Positions 1 to 6,006 are shown, counted from the first letter of the stretch. The stretch: 7,061 nucleotides of DNA from Fidelibacterota bacterium UBA2125 (GCA_002329125.1 DCXX01000099.1:3374-10434), one strand, 5' to 3'. Notes: a model not told the origin generated them from the sequence alone. Numbers and translations: made by a program.

Positions 1-233
1 CCGGCACCGGCGTCCGTTGCGGCATGGCCAAACTGGTCGTACTGTGCACGCTTTTGAGAATCATTCAGAACAGAGTAAGCTTCAGCCGCCTCTTTGAATT
101 TTTCCTCAGCATTTTTATCACCAGGATTCTTGTCCGGGTGATGCTTCATGGCAAGTTTTCGGTAAGCTTTCTTGATCTCGGCCTCACCGGCTCCCTTTTC
201 TAAACCAAGAACCTCGTAGTAATCGCGCTTCAA
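1..233 (-). CDS. dnaJ: Chaperone DnaJ (Hsp40), N-terminal part, cut by the window edge
   Basis: Co-chaperone that delivers unfolded clients to DnaK and stimulates its ATPase through the J-domain. The 77 complete codons visible form a whole J-domain: KRDYYEVLGL at residues 2-11, helix II with KKAYRKLAMKHHPDKNP, the essential HPD triad at 32-34, then KFKEAAEAYSVL and YDQFGHAA at 65-72, followed by the first Gly/Ala-rich residues of the usual G/F linker. The start is TTG at 231-233. An in-frame TAG (the grpE stop) lies two codons upstream, and the next in-frame ATG (residue 29) lies inside the J-domain, so TTG is the only reasonable start. The zinc-finger and C-terminal domains lie outside the window. 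It is the third gene of the hrcA-grpE-dnaJ set. Calling it DnaJ rather than CbpA or another J-protein rests on this context, because the zinc-binding repeats cannot be seen. Confidence 0.95.
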   Translation of the reverse strand, partial: MKRDYYEVLGLEKGAGEAEIKKAYRKLAMKHHPDKNPGDKNAEEKFKEAAEAYSVLNDSQKRAQYDQFGHAATDAGA

Positions 234-236
234 GGG

Positions 237-842
237 CTAATCCTTATCGTTCTCCTGCGAATTGACAATCACCTTGGCGTGGCGAATAATCCTGTCTTTG
301 TATTTATACCCTTTTTCAAATTCCTGGATTACAACACCATCCTCGTGATCATCGGAAGCTTGGGTCATCATGGCGTCATGGAGTTCCGGATCGAATTTTA
401 TCCCTTCAGAATCAAACGGTTCAACCTTCAGGGCGCCGAGTCGACGGTGAAGTTTTTCAAGGATAAGGTTTATCCCTTCCATCAAAGATTCCGCATTTTG
501 CGACTTTTCTCCATCCACAGAATCGATCATTCTTTGAAGGTCATCAGCGATACCGAGAAAAGAGATGATCACATTCTCACCCTCATACTGCAACAAACGT
601 GTAAATTCTTTATCTTTTCGCTTCTTATAGTTGTCGAACTCAGCACGGAGGCGGAGATGGCGGTCTTGGAGATTCTTCAGCTCATCTTCAAGTGAGGGTT
701 TTTCCTGAATTACTTCTTCAACTGATTCAACTTCTTCCGAAACCTCTGTTTTTTTTTCCGTCTTTTCTTCAGGCTCCGGAATCTGGCCATTCTTTTGTTT
801 CTCTTCGGCTTTCTCTTTTTTGACTTTCTTTTTCTTAGGCAT
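237..842 (-). CDS. grpE: Nucleotide exchange factor GrpE
   Basis: Cytoplasmic dimeric co-chaperone that releases ADP from DnaK to restart its folding cycle. The protein has 201 residues, within the usual GrpE range. Residues 1-50 are a low-complexity charged tail (13 Lys and 14 Glu, beginning MPKKKKVKKEK). Residues 51-100 contain the long-helix segment with LRAEFDNYKKRKDKE, typical of the GrpE dimer coiled coil. The C-terminal beta domain shows the family signatures GIKFDPELHDAM at 147-158 and EFEKGYKYKDRIIRHAKVIV at 174-193. The start is ATG at 840-842, overlapping the end of hrcA by 8 nt. The upstream Shine-Dalgarno sequence is weak, so translation probably depends on coupling to hrcA. dnaJ follows after only 3 nt. 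The identification is firm. The only soft point is whether the whole charged tail is translated, since the next in-frame Met (M105) is far inside the domain. Confidence 0.97.
   Translation of the reverse strand: MPKKKKVKKEKAEEKQKNGQIPEPEEKTEKKTEVSEEVESVEEVIQEKPSLEDELKNLQDRHLRLRAEFDNYKKRKDKEFTRLLQYEGENVIISFLGIADDLQRMIDSVDGEKSQNAESLMEGINLILEKLHRRLGALKVEPFDSEGIKFDPELHDAMMTQASDDHEDGVVIQEFEKGYKYKDRIIRHAKVIVNSQENDKD
241..245 (-). promoter_or_regulatory. Ribosome binding site of dnaJ, supporting a TTG start
   Basis: On the minus strand AAGGA sits 7 nt before the TTG of dnaJ, inside the last codons of grpE. This good match to the anti-Shine-Dalgarno sequence at normal spacing supports the TTG start and implies translational coupling with grpE. 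Confidence 0.6.
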
Positions 843-1887
843 GACTCAGTTTATCAATTGTTGAAGAAAAAAGATTCAAGGCTGTGAGTACTTCAGCATA
901 GTTCATTCTCGTAGGTCCGATGACACCAAAATTGGCGGAAGTTTCACCAAGCACAATCGACTTGGTCACCACAGAACAGGATTGCATTGAATGGTCAGGG
1001 TTCTCTGAACCGATAGCTATGGTAAGACTTTCGCTTTCATTGGACAAATTCACTGATTTCCTGATAGCCTCAGAATTGTCCAAAGTAGCAATCATGGACT
1101 GCATATCATCCGGCTCACTGAATTCAGGGTGCTGCCATAACTGATCTTTCGCAGATGAAAAAATTTCATCTTCGGACGAAATAGGAAAATAATCTTCTAC
1201 ATTTTCAATGATCACTTGAATAATCTCATTGTCAAACAGAGACTGATCCCTGAGACGATCACCGATAGTTTTTATTATTTCTGATACGGTGAGACCCACG
1301 AGCCGCTCTCTCAGTATTGAAGCCACCATCTCAACAAGAGAATCCTTGATTCCCATTGAGAGATTGAGAAGAACAGTTTTCACTTTCTCTGACTTGAAAC
1401 CTACCACTAGCAGCACCTGTCCTGAACTGAGTTTTACGAGATCCAGGTCTGTCAGTTTGCTCTGACTATTGGCAGAAAGGATGGCAAAGCCGAAAAGGCG
1501 ATTCAGCTGCGCCAGTGAATTGGCTGTTATTTGAAACAGTCTCTCTACATTGGATGATGCTGCCGCCAGTTCATCCTTGGCAATCTGCTGCATGGATTCA
1601 GAAGCCATTTTCGATTCCAGCAGTTCATCTACGTAATAACGGTAACCGAAATCGGTGGGAATTCTGCCTGAGGAAGTGTGGATGTGACCAAGAAGTCCCA
1701 CCTCCTCAAGGGAGTGAAGGGTATTCCTGATGGAGGCTGCACTCAATTCTATACTGTATTCCTCTTTCAGTCGTTTAGACGCAACGGGGTGGGCAGTTCG
1801 TACAAAATCCTCAATGACCATCTTAAGGATCTCCCTAGCCCGGTTCGGCGGTTTTGTGATATTGGCTGTCATGTTCTCAAATTTCAC
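835..1887 (-). CDS. hrcA: Heat-inducible transcription repressor HrcA
   Basis: Dimeric repressor of class I heat-shock genes. In the known family it binds the CIRCE operator and needs GroEL to stay active. The protein has 350 residues, the usual length. The N-terminal winged helix covers about 16-90: NRAREILKMVIEDFVRTAHPVASKRL, the recognition-helix region SAASIRNTLHSLEEVGLL (49-66), and the wing HTSSGRIPTDFGYRYYVD (70-87). The GAF-like and dimerisation part follows, with IGSEN at 292-296 and the C-terminal signature GVIGPTRMNYAEV at 321-333. The longest reading starts at GTG (1885-1887), with GGAAG 10 nt upstream. An ATG five codons in (1870-1872) is an alternative with a poorer ribosome site, so the exact N-terminus is uncertain. 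It is the first gene of hrcA-grpE-dnaJ and is separated from ftsX by 73 nt. No canonical CIRCE (TTAGCACTC-N9-GAGTGCTAA) is present in that gap. Confidence 0.97.
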   Translation of the reverse strand: MKFENMTANITKPPNRAREILKMVIEDFVRTAHPVASKRLKEEYSIELSAASIRNTLHSLEEVGLLGHIHTSSGRIPTDFGYRYYVDELLESKMASESMQQIAKDELAAASSNVERLFQITANSLAQLNRLFGFAILSANSQSKLTDLDLVKLSSGQVLLVVGFKSEKVKTVLLNLSMGIKDSLVEMVASILRERLVGLTVSEIIKTIGDRLRDQSLFDNEIIQVIIENVEDYFPISSEDEIFSSAKDQLWQHPEFSEPDDMQSMIATLDNSEAIRKSVNLSNESESLTIAIGSENPDHSMQSCSVVTKSIVLGETSANFGVIGPTRMNYAEVLTALNLFSSTIDKLSHA

Positions 1888-1891
1888 TTTA

Positions 1892-1922
1892 GACTAACTT
1901 CCAAAATTACAGTCAGAGTCAG
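1892..1922. repeat. Imperfect inverted repeat plus tandem hexamer upstream of hrcA
   Basis: On the plus strand GACTAA (1892-1897), a 9-nt spacer, and TTACAGTC (1907-1914) form an inverted repeat, GACTAA/TTA-GTC, interrupted by a CA bulge. It runs into an exact tandem duplication AGTCAG-AGTCAG at 1911-1922. Both lie over the proposed -10 and spacer, where a repressor site would act. The 9-nt spacing recalls CIRCE, but the arm sequence and orientation do not match the CIRCE consensus. Chance is a real possibility for elements this short. Confidence 0.3.
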
Positions 1923-1932
1923 GGTTAATCAA
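1904..1932 (-). promoter_or_regulatory. Possible promoter of hrcA-grpE-dnaJ
   Basis: On the minus strand TTGATT (1927-1932) is followed after 17 nt by TAATTT (1904-1909). An overlapping TGTAAT (1906-1911) gives a better -10 hexamer at a short 15-nt spacing. The match to a sigma-70-type promoter is weak and AT-rich gaps often give such pairs. Position in the only sizeable gap before a heat-shock operon is the main argument. The operon could instead, or also, be read from ftsEX. Confidence 0.3.
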
Positions 1933-1960
1933 GAGTATCGTCCGTCGGGAGAAACAGCCG

Positions 1961-2827
1961 CTAAAGAAACTTCCTTACAGCACGCATACTCCCCACAAAC
2001 GAGAAGAAGACGATGACACCTACAAGCAAAGCCACAATCTGAAATTGCCACACCAAACGGTACTGAGTAAAGAGTGAAAGAAAATAGTTGCTCCCTTCTA
2101 CAAAACCGTATGACACCGCTGCGGCAACCAGCGAGCCGAAAAACCCCTCAAGAATTCCCTCAATCATAAAAGGGAATCTGACAAACCTGTCGGTCGCACC
2201 CACCAGTTTCAGAATCCTGATGAGATCCCGACGGGCATATATGCTGAGGCGAATGGTGTTTGAAATAAGAATGACAGTGCCAAACAAAATTGCGGCGGCA
2301 AGGGCAGTCACTGCTGCAAAGAAACCTTCATAGTATCTCTCAATGAATGAAATAAGCCGCCCCTGATAGCGGACTTCATCCACACCTTCCACAAGTTCAA
2401 TCTGCTTAATTATGGGATTGACATCGATCCTTTTATCTTTCGGTTGTTGCAGTTTCAGGACAGATCCCGGCGGCAGCGGATTTTCCTCTAACAGATCAAA
2501 AATGTTTTCCCCAAACTCCCGCTGGAAAATATCTGCCGCCTCCTCCTTGGTAATCAGTGAAGCGGACTTGATCCCTTCAATGGCGTCTATCTGATCAACG
2601 AGTTCCGCCGCCCGAATGTTGTCGACATCTTCTGAAAAAAAGACCTGAAATTCGTATTGCCCTCGAGCAATTTGAATAATGCCCGAAATATTCTCACCCA
2701 CCACAGCGCTGAATACTACAAAACTGGCTGCTATACCGATTGCGCTAATGGTGGCGAGTGCCGTTGTTTTGGTCCGCCAGAGACTTCGGATGCCTTCCGA
2801 GACAAGGTATAGAAACCGATCTATCAT
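1961..2827 (-). CDS. ftsX: Cell division ABC transporter permease FtsX
   Basis: Inner-membrane partner of the ATPase FtsE. In characterised bacteria FtsEX does not transport a known substrate but activates peptidoglycan hydrolases at the division site through the FtsX extracellular domain. The protein has 288 residues with four predicted membrane helices near 22-44, 167-190, 220-245 and 262-282. A large extracytoplasmic domain (about 45-165) lies between the first two. Family marks include the N-terminal ALATISAIGIAASFVVF helix, ENPLPPGS at 115-122, and the cytoplasmic loop and third-helix motif LKLVGATDRFVRFPFMIEGIL at 207-226, the likely FtsE coupling region. The ATG at 2825-2827 overlaps the ftsE TGA in an ATGA junction, giving a 4-nt overlap and coupled translation. 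The hydrolase partner (EnvC-, PcsB- or RipC-like) is not encoded in the window. Confidence 0.95.
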   Translation of the reverse strand: MIDRFLYLVSEGIRSLWRTKTTALATISAIGIAASFVVFSAVVGENISGIIQIARGQYEFQVFFSEDVDNIRAAELVDQIDAIEGIKSASLITKEEAADIFQREFGENIFDLLEENPLPPGSVLKLQQPKDKRIDVNPIIKQIELVEGVDEVRYQGRLISFIERYYEGFFAAVTALAAAILFGTVILISNTIRLSIYARRDLIRILKLVGATDRFVRFPFMIEGILEGFFGSLVAAAVSYGFVEGSNYFLSLFTQYRLVWQFQIVALLVGVIVFFSFVGSMRAVRKFL

Positions 2828-3474
2828 GTCTGGACTTCGCCGTCTACAATTTGCATGAATCTGTAACCCCGGTCTTTTACTAGCGAGAAATTGTGGGTGG
2901 CCATTAGAATAGCGGTACCGTCTCTGTTAATCTCTTCCAGTAGCTCAATCACCTTGAGAGAAGCAGCAGGATCTAGGTTCCCCGTCGGCTCATCAGCGAG
3001 GATTATAAGCGGATCTTTCACAAGGGCTCGGGCAAGTGAAACAATCTGCTGCTCTCCACCTGAAAGTTGGGACGGTAGATGATCCCGACGATCCGATATC
3101 CCGAGCCGGTCCAATACATTCTCAACCTCATCTTTTACCATCTTCATTCCGACTCCCTGAACATGTAGTGGAATTGCAATATTGTCGAAGACACTCCTGT
3201 CTCTCAGCAACTCGAAATCCTGGAACACCATTCCCACCCTGCGCCTCAGCATGGGAATGCTGCGTTTTTTGATTTTGTCAGATCTGTATTTGTCCACCCC
3301 CACTGTCCCTTCCTCGGGAAAGATATCCATATATATAAGTTTCAGAAAAGTGGTTTTACCTGCTCCTGTGGGCCCTATAATGCAGACAAACTCCCCCGGC
3401 TCAATATTAAAAGTTGCATTCTCGATGCCAGCACCGTCTTCAAAGGTACAGGATACATTTTTGAAACTAATCAT
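2824..3474 (-). CDS. ftsE: Cell division ATP-binding protein FtsE
   Basis: ABC-type ATPase on the cytoplasmic face that drives FtsX conformational change during septation. The 216 residues are full length, with every nucleotide-binding motif intact: Walker A GPTGAGKT (34-41), Q-loop Q85 in VFQDFELL, signature LSGGEQQ (137-143), Walker B LIILADE (156-162), D-loop NLD (166-168) and switch His194. The segment with DRSVFDNIAIPL and DEPTGNLDP is typical of the FtsE/LolD/MacB branch. The cotranscribed ftsX makes FtsE the clear choice. The start is ATG at 3472-3474, placed beside a 9-bp palindrome (GGTGACACC, 3475-3483), with no strong Shine-Dalgarno sequence. A 124-nt gap with promoter-like hexamers precedes it. 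Confidence 0.95.
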   Translation of the reverse strand: MISFKNVSCTFEDGAGIENATFNIEPGEFVCIIGPTGAGKTTFLKLIYMDIFPEEGTVGVDKYRSDKIKKRSIPMLRRRVGMVFQDFELLRDRSVFDNIAIPLHVQGVGMKMVKDEVENVLDRLGISDRRDHLPSQLSGGEQQIVSLARALVKDPLIILADEPTGNLDPAASLKVIELLEEINRDGTAILMATHNFSLVKDRGYRFMQIVDGEVQT

Positions 3475-3489
3475 GGTGACACCAACACA

Positions 3490-3517
3490 AGAATAATACT
3501 TATTTATCTTATGTCAA
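3490..3517 (-). promoter_or_regulatory. Likely promoter of ftsEX
   Basis: The minus strand carries a perfect -35 hexamer TTGACA (3512-3517), a 16-nt AT-rich spacer, and TATTCT (3490-3495; 4 of 6 matches to TATAAT). Initiation at normal distance would fall near 3483, leaving a 5' leader of only about ten bases before the ftsE ATG. Two further TTGACT copies lie upstream (3546-3551 and 3561-3566), but neither has a credible -10 partner. Confidence 0.45.
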
Positions 3518-3558
3518 TGAAGTCTTTCAGGAATAAAAAGCAAAGAGTCAATATGTTT

Positions 3559-3578
3559 TCAGTCAACTGTTTAACTGA
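3559..3578. repeat. 20-nt hairpin/palindrome between the exchanger gene and ftsE
   Basis: Read on the minus strand, TCAGTTAA-ACAG-TTGACTGA folds into an 8-bp stem (one G-T wobble) with a 4-nt loop, starting about 20 nt after the exchanger stop codon. It is AT-rich and lacks an immediate T-run. It is therefore a poor intrinsic terminator on the minus strand and could instead be a protein-binding palindrome or an RNA-stabilising end. Confidence 0.35.
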
Positions 3579-3598
3579 CCCAAGAATTAACCAGAAAA

Positions 3599-4519
3599 TC
3601 AGATGAAACTATTTATCCACCGAACCAGACCGATCATTACCAGGATGTATCCTTCCCTACGGGATACCACCCACCCTGTGCGCATGAAAACCAGCACAAG
3701 GGCAACCATAAGGGATAAGAACACAAGATGCATTCTGGCATCCGAACTGATAGGTATATTATTCAATATTCCCGCCACTCCGAGAACTCCGAACAGGTTA
3801 AAAATATCGCTCCCTATCAAGTTGCCAACGGACATTCCATAACGAGAACGTAGGGCCGCAGCCAATGATGTAGCAAATTCAGGAGCTGAAGTCCCTGCTG
3901 CAATTACGGTAGCGCCGATAACCCATTCTGATACGCCCATATATCTTGCCAAGTTAATCGCTGACTCTACCATAAAGTGGGCTCCAAGGAGCACCATCAC
4001 CAATCCTACAACAAGCATCAAAGGGTCCGACCAGTACATCTCACCCTTTACCTGTTCCGTTTCTAACGGCTCTCTTTTGACATATAGATAGCCCAGATAA
4101 AGAAAAAGCAGGGAAAAAAGAATCCCTCCCTCAAATTTGCTCAGAGTCAGATCCCAAAGAAAAAACAATAGAATAAAGGTACCAAACAGTAAGAAAAAAC
4201 CATCTCTTACAATGACAATTCGACTAGTTTTCAGACTGTGAATAATTGCTGTACCACCAAGAATAAATCCCAAATTGAATATATTTGAACCTACAATATT
4301 CCCTATGGCAATATTACCTGCTCCTTTCAAAGCCGCCAGGATTGAAACAGCAAATTCGGGAGCTGACGTACCCAACGCCAATATGGTCAGACCGATTACC
4401 AGTTCTGAGATCCCCAAACGTTTGGCAATTTTGGATGCACTGTCTACAAGCCAGGCTGCTCCTTTAGCAATTACTCCAACACAGACAAGAACAATAGTTA
4501 CATCTTTTATTATTTCCAT
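3599..4519 (-). CDS. Na+/Ca2+ exchanger, CaCA family (YrbG/NCX_Mj-like)
   Basis: Inner-membrane antiporter that most likely exports Ca2+ (or a similar cation) in exchange for Na+ or H+. The 306 residues are highly hydrophobic, consistent with the roughly ten-helix CaCA fold, and carry two inverted alpha repeats. Repeat 1 has ALGTSAPEF around 48-56 and GNIVGSNIFN at 73-82. Repeat 2 has AAGTSAPEF at 207-215 and GNLIGSDIFN at 232-241. By motif alignment, E55, N79, E214 and D238 correspond to the four ion-liganding residues (E54, N81, E213, D240) of the archaeal exchanger NCX_Mj, so the site looks intact. The two halves are joined by a charged loop near 148-165. The start is ATG at 4517-4519, preceded by CACGGAACC, a modest ribosome site. 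It stands alone between gaps of 131 and 124 nt, so it may have its own transcript. Family assignment is firm, but ion specificity is inferred. Confidence 0.93.
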   Translation of the reverse strand: MEIIKDVTIVLVCVGVIAKGAAWLVDSASKIAKRLGISELVIGLTILALGTSAPEFAVSILAALKGAGNIAIGNIVGSNIFNLGFILGGTAIIHSLKTSRIVIVRDGFFLLFGTFILLFFLWDLTLSKFEGGILFSLLFLYLGYLYVKREPLETEQVKGEMYWSDPLMLVVGLVMVLLGAHFMVESAINLARYMGVSEWVIGATVIAAGTSAPEFATSLAAALRSRYGMSVGNLIGSDIFNLFGVLGVAGILNNIPISSDARMHLVFLSLMVALVLVFMRTGWVVSRREGYILVMIGLVRWINSFI

Positions 4520-4650
4520 GGTTCCGTGTTAATTACCTTCAAGATCGGTTAATAGCGTATCAATTTTCAGAAGGGAGACCACTTTATTCTTTTCAAATTT
4601 TTGTCGTGAAAGTGTTGTTGTCACTTATTCGGTGTTTTGAAATTCAGTAA

Positions 4651-5232
4651 CTAGCAGTACAAATCCTTTTCACTAATATAATCCCGGACAGGGTCTGGAA
4701 CCATGTATCGAATGGTCAATCCACTTTTCACGCGGCGACGAATCTGAGATGAGGAAACTTCAATTTGTGGAATATTGGCGAATCTAATTTGAGACAAAAT
4801 CTCGGGGTCGATCCTGCTTGGGCGAAACCCCGGGCGAAGAGCAATGATAACTCTACATTCATTCAAAATTGATTCATACTCCTTCCAGCTGTGAAAATCC
4901 AAAAGGGAATCGCTACCTATGAGAAAATAGAGATCCTTTGAACTTAGGCTGAATTTCCCCTTCGTTTCCTTGACAGTTTCTACCGTATATGAAATTCCGC
5001 CTCGTTCTATTTCGATATCGGACACATCGAAATTGTCATTATTCACCAAGGTAAGACGAAGCATTTCCAATCGATCTTCGATAGACGAAATGCCTCTTTC
5101 CTTGTGGGGTGGATTGGAGGCCGGTACAAATACAATTCGGTCAAATCGTTCAGATTCCTGAATAGTCTCCGCGACAATAAGATGACCCACATGGGGTGGA
5201 TCAAAGGTTCCTCCGAACAAACAGAGCTTCAA
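4651..5232 (-). CDS. nadD: Nicotinate-nucleotide adenylyltransferase NadD
   Basis: Cytoplasmic enzyme that joins nicotinate mononucleotide and ATP to form deamido-NAD+ and pyrophosphate, a step shared by the de novo and salvage NAD routes. The 193 residues are full length. Motifs are the nucleotidyltransferase signature GGTFDPPHVGH (7-17, containing the HxGH motif), NPPHK (40-44), ISYTVET (80-86), LIGSDSL (104-110) with the substrate-binding aspartate, and the C-terminal VSSSQIRRR (159-167), equivalent to ISSTxIR. The start codon is TTG at 5230-5232. No ATG or GTG lies between it and the conserved GGTFDP, and a strong AGGAG lies 8 nt upstream inside bamD. Only 2 nt separate it from the bamD stop, so the two are probably translationally coupled. 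Confidence 0.96.
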   Translation of the reverse strand: MKLCLFGGTFDPPHVGHLIVAETIQESERFDRIVFVPASNPPHKERGISSIEDRLEMLRLTLVNNDNFDVSDIEIERGGISYTVETVKETKGKFSLSSKDLYFLIGSDSLLDFHSWKEYESILNECRVIIALRPGFRPSRIDPEILSQIRFANIPQIEVSSSQIRRRVKSGLTIRYMVPDPVRDYISEKDLYC

Positions 5233-5234
5233 GA

Positions 5235-5996
5235 CTATTTCTCCTCCTCGGGCCGGTTCTTCTCGATCAACATTTTCGCTTCTTCAAGAACAGCAACATC
5301 AGTGAATTCGCCGCCGGTCTCTTCAAGAAAAGTTTCCGCTTCTTCAAACTTGCGAGCAACAATAAATGTATCAACCATTAACAACCGTGCCTTATCGGCA
5401 TAATCTGTGTCAAAATAGAGTTCCAACAGATCTTCCAGGTAATTTATGGCGGCATCATACTCTTCCATCTTAACATAGAGAATAGCCGACTCATACATTT
5501 TCTGAGATAGTTTGTTTCGCAGTTCACGAATGGTGCCAGAGGCTTCATCACGATACTCTGAATCGGGAAAATCCTCGATGAATTCCTGATACTTTTGAAT
5601 TGCCCTGTCCGTGGCATCCTGATCAAAATAGAACTTTGGAGAACTTTTTTCATAACTCTGGCAAATGCGGTAACGGGCCAACCTGACGTGCGGACTAAAT
5701 GTCATCTGACGAACAAGTTTGTCATATTCGTTAATTGCGCTCTCGTATTCTTCATTAAGGAAATAAGCCTCACCCAAATGAAACTGTGCATCGTCACCAA
5801 TGTCTGTATGTTTTCCCCGCAAAAGGACGTACTGGAAATGCTCCTGAGCACGGTAATATTTCCGTTTCTCCAACAGTCCCATGGCTTTCTCATATCGCTC
5901 ATCAATATCATCCTTGCTGAGATCGATTTCATCTTTGGCACAGCCGGCTAACAAAACCACAAACAGTGGATAAATATATCTGCGCTTATCAATCAT
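5235..5996 (-). CDS. bamD: Outer membrane assembly lipoprotein BamD
   Basis: Periplasm-facing lipoprotein of the BAM complex, which folds beta-barrel proteins into the outer membrane together with BamA. The 253 residues match the usual length. A lipoprotein signal occupies 1-18, with basic residues K4-R6, a hydrophobic stretch, and a lipobox LAGC with acylated Cys19. Tandem TPR helices follow: ERYEKAMGLLEKRKYYRAQEHF near 33-54, DDAQFHLGEAYFLNEEYESAINEYDKLV near 68-95, and the BamD-typical stretch FYFDQDATDRAIQKYQEFIEDFPDSEY (122-148). Two more helical hairpins follow, near 165-190 and 200-226. The C-terminus is Glu-rich. The ATG at 5994-5996 lies 10 nt after the preceding gene's stop. An outer-membrane-type protein upstream fits an envelope operon. 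A generic TPR lipoprotein (YbgF-like) is less likely given length, lipobox and the Asp-Gln-Thr region. Confidence 0.9.
   Translation of the reverse strand: MIDKRRYIYPLFVVLLAGCAKDEIDLSKDDIDERYEKAMGLLEKRKYYRAQEHFQYVLLRGKHTDIGDDAQFHLGEAYFLNEEYESAINEYDKLVRQMTFSPHVRLARYRICQSYEKSSPKFYFDQDATDRAIQKYQEFIEDFPDSEYRDEASGTIRELRNKLSQKMYESAILYVKMEEYDAAINYLEDLLELYFDTDYADKARLLMVDTFIVARKFEEAETFLEETGGEFTDVAVLEEAKMLIEKNRPEEEK
5241..5249 (-). promoter_or_regulatory. Strong ribosome binding site of nadD inside the bamD 3' end
   Basis: The minus-strand sequence GAGGAGGAG encodes the Glu residues at the BamD C-terminus and also gives the best Shine-Dalgarno match in the window, ending about 8 nt before the TTG of nadD. 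It fixes the nadD start and may offset the weaker TTG initiation codon. Confidence 0.65.
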
Positions 5997-6006
5997 TAAT
6001 ATTTCA

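Noticed and set aside
279..695. Plus-strand open frame of 138 codons opposite grpE.
   Set aside because: It is the antisense shadow of a highly conserved gene, with no family resemblance and no ribosome site of note.
819..842. The PKKKKVKK start of GrpE resembles a eukaryotic nuclear localisation signal.
   Set aside because: All context is bacterial. A Lys-rich disordered tail gives this resemblance by chance.
1940..1956. TCCGTCGGGA region after ftsX considered as a terminator stem.
   Set aside because: The complementarity is only about 3 bp around a 1-nt centre and no T-tract follows.
1678..2016. Plus-strand 112-codon frame spanning the hrcA start, the gap and the ftsX end.
   Set aside because: It crosses two confident genes on the other strand and has no recognisable protein features.
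4529..4624. A 31-codon minus-strand reading frame (GTG to TAA) in the gap between nadD and the exchanger gene.
   Set aside because: It has no Shine-Dalgarno sequence, a GTG start directly after an in-frame TAA, no recognisable motif, and a length expected by chance in a 131-nt AT-rich gap.
4600..4632. AAGTG/CACTT mini-hairpin after nadD considered as a terminator.
   Set aside because: The stem is only 5 bp with a 7-nt loop and no T-run follows, too weak to call.
5595..5951. Plus-strand open frame of 118 codons, and a minus-strand alternative frame at 5702-5941, both within bamD.
   Set aside because: Both overlap the well-supported bamD frame fully and show no motif. They are explained by codon composition.
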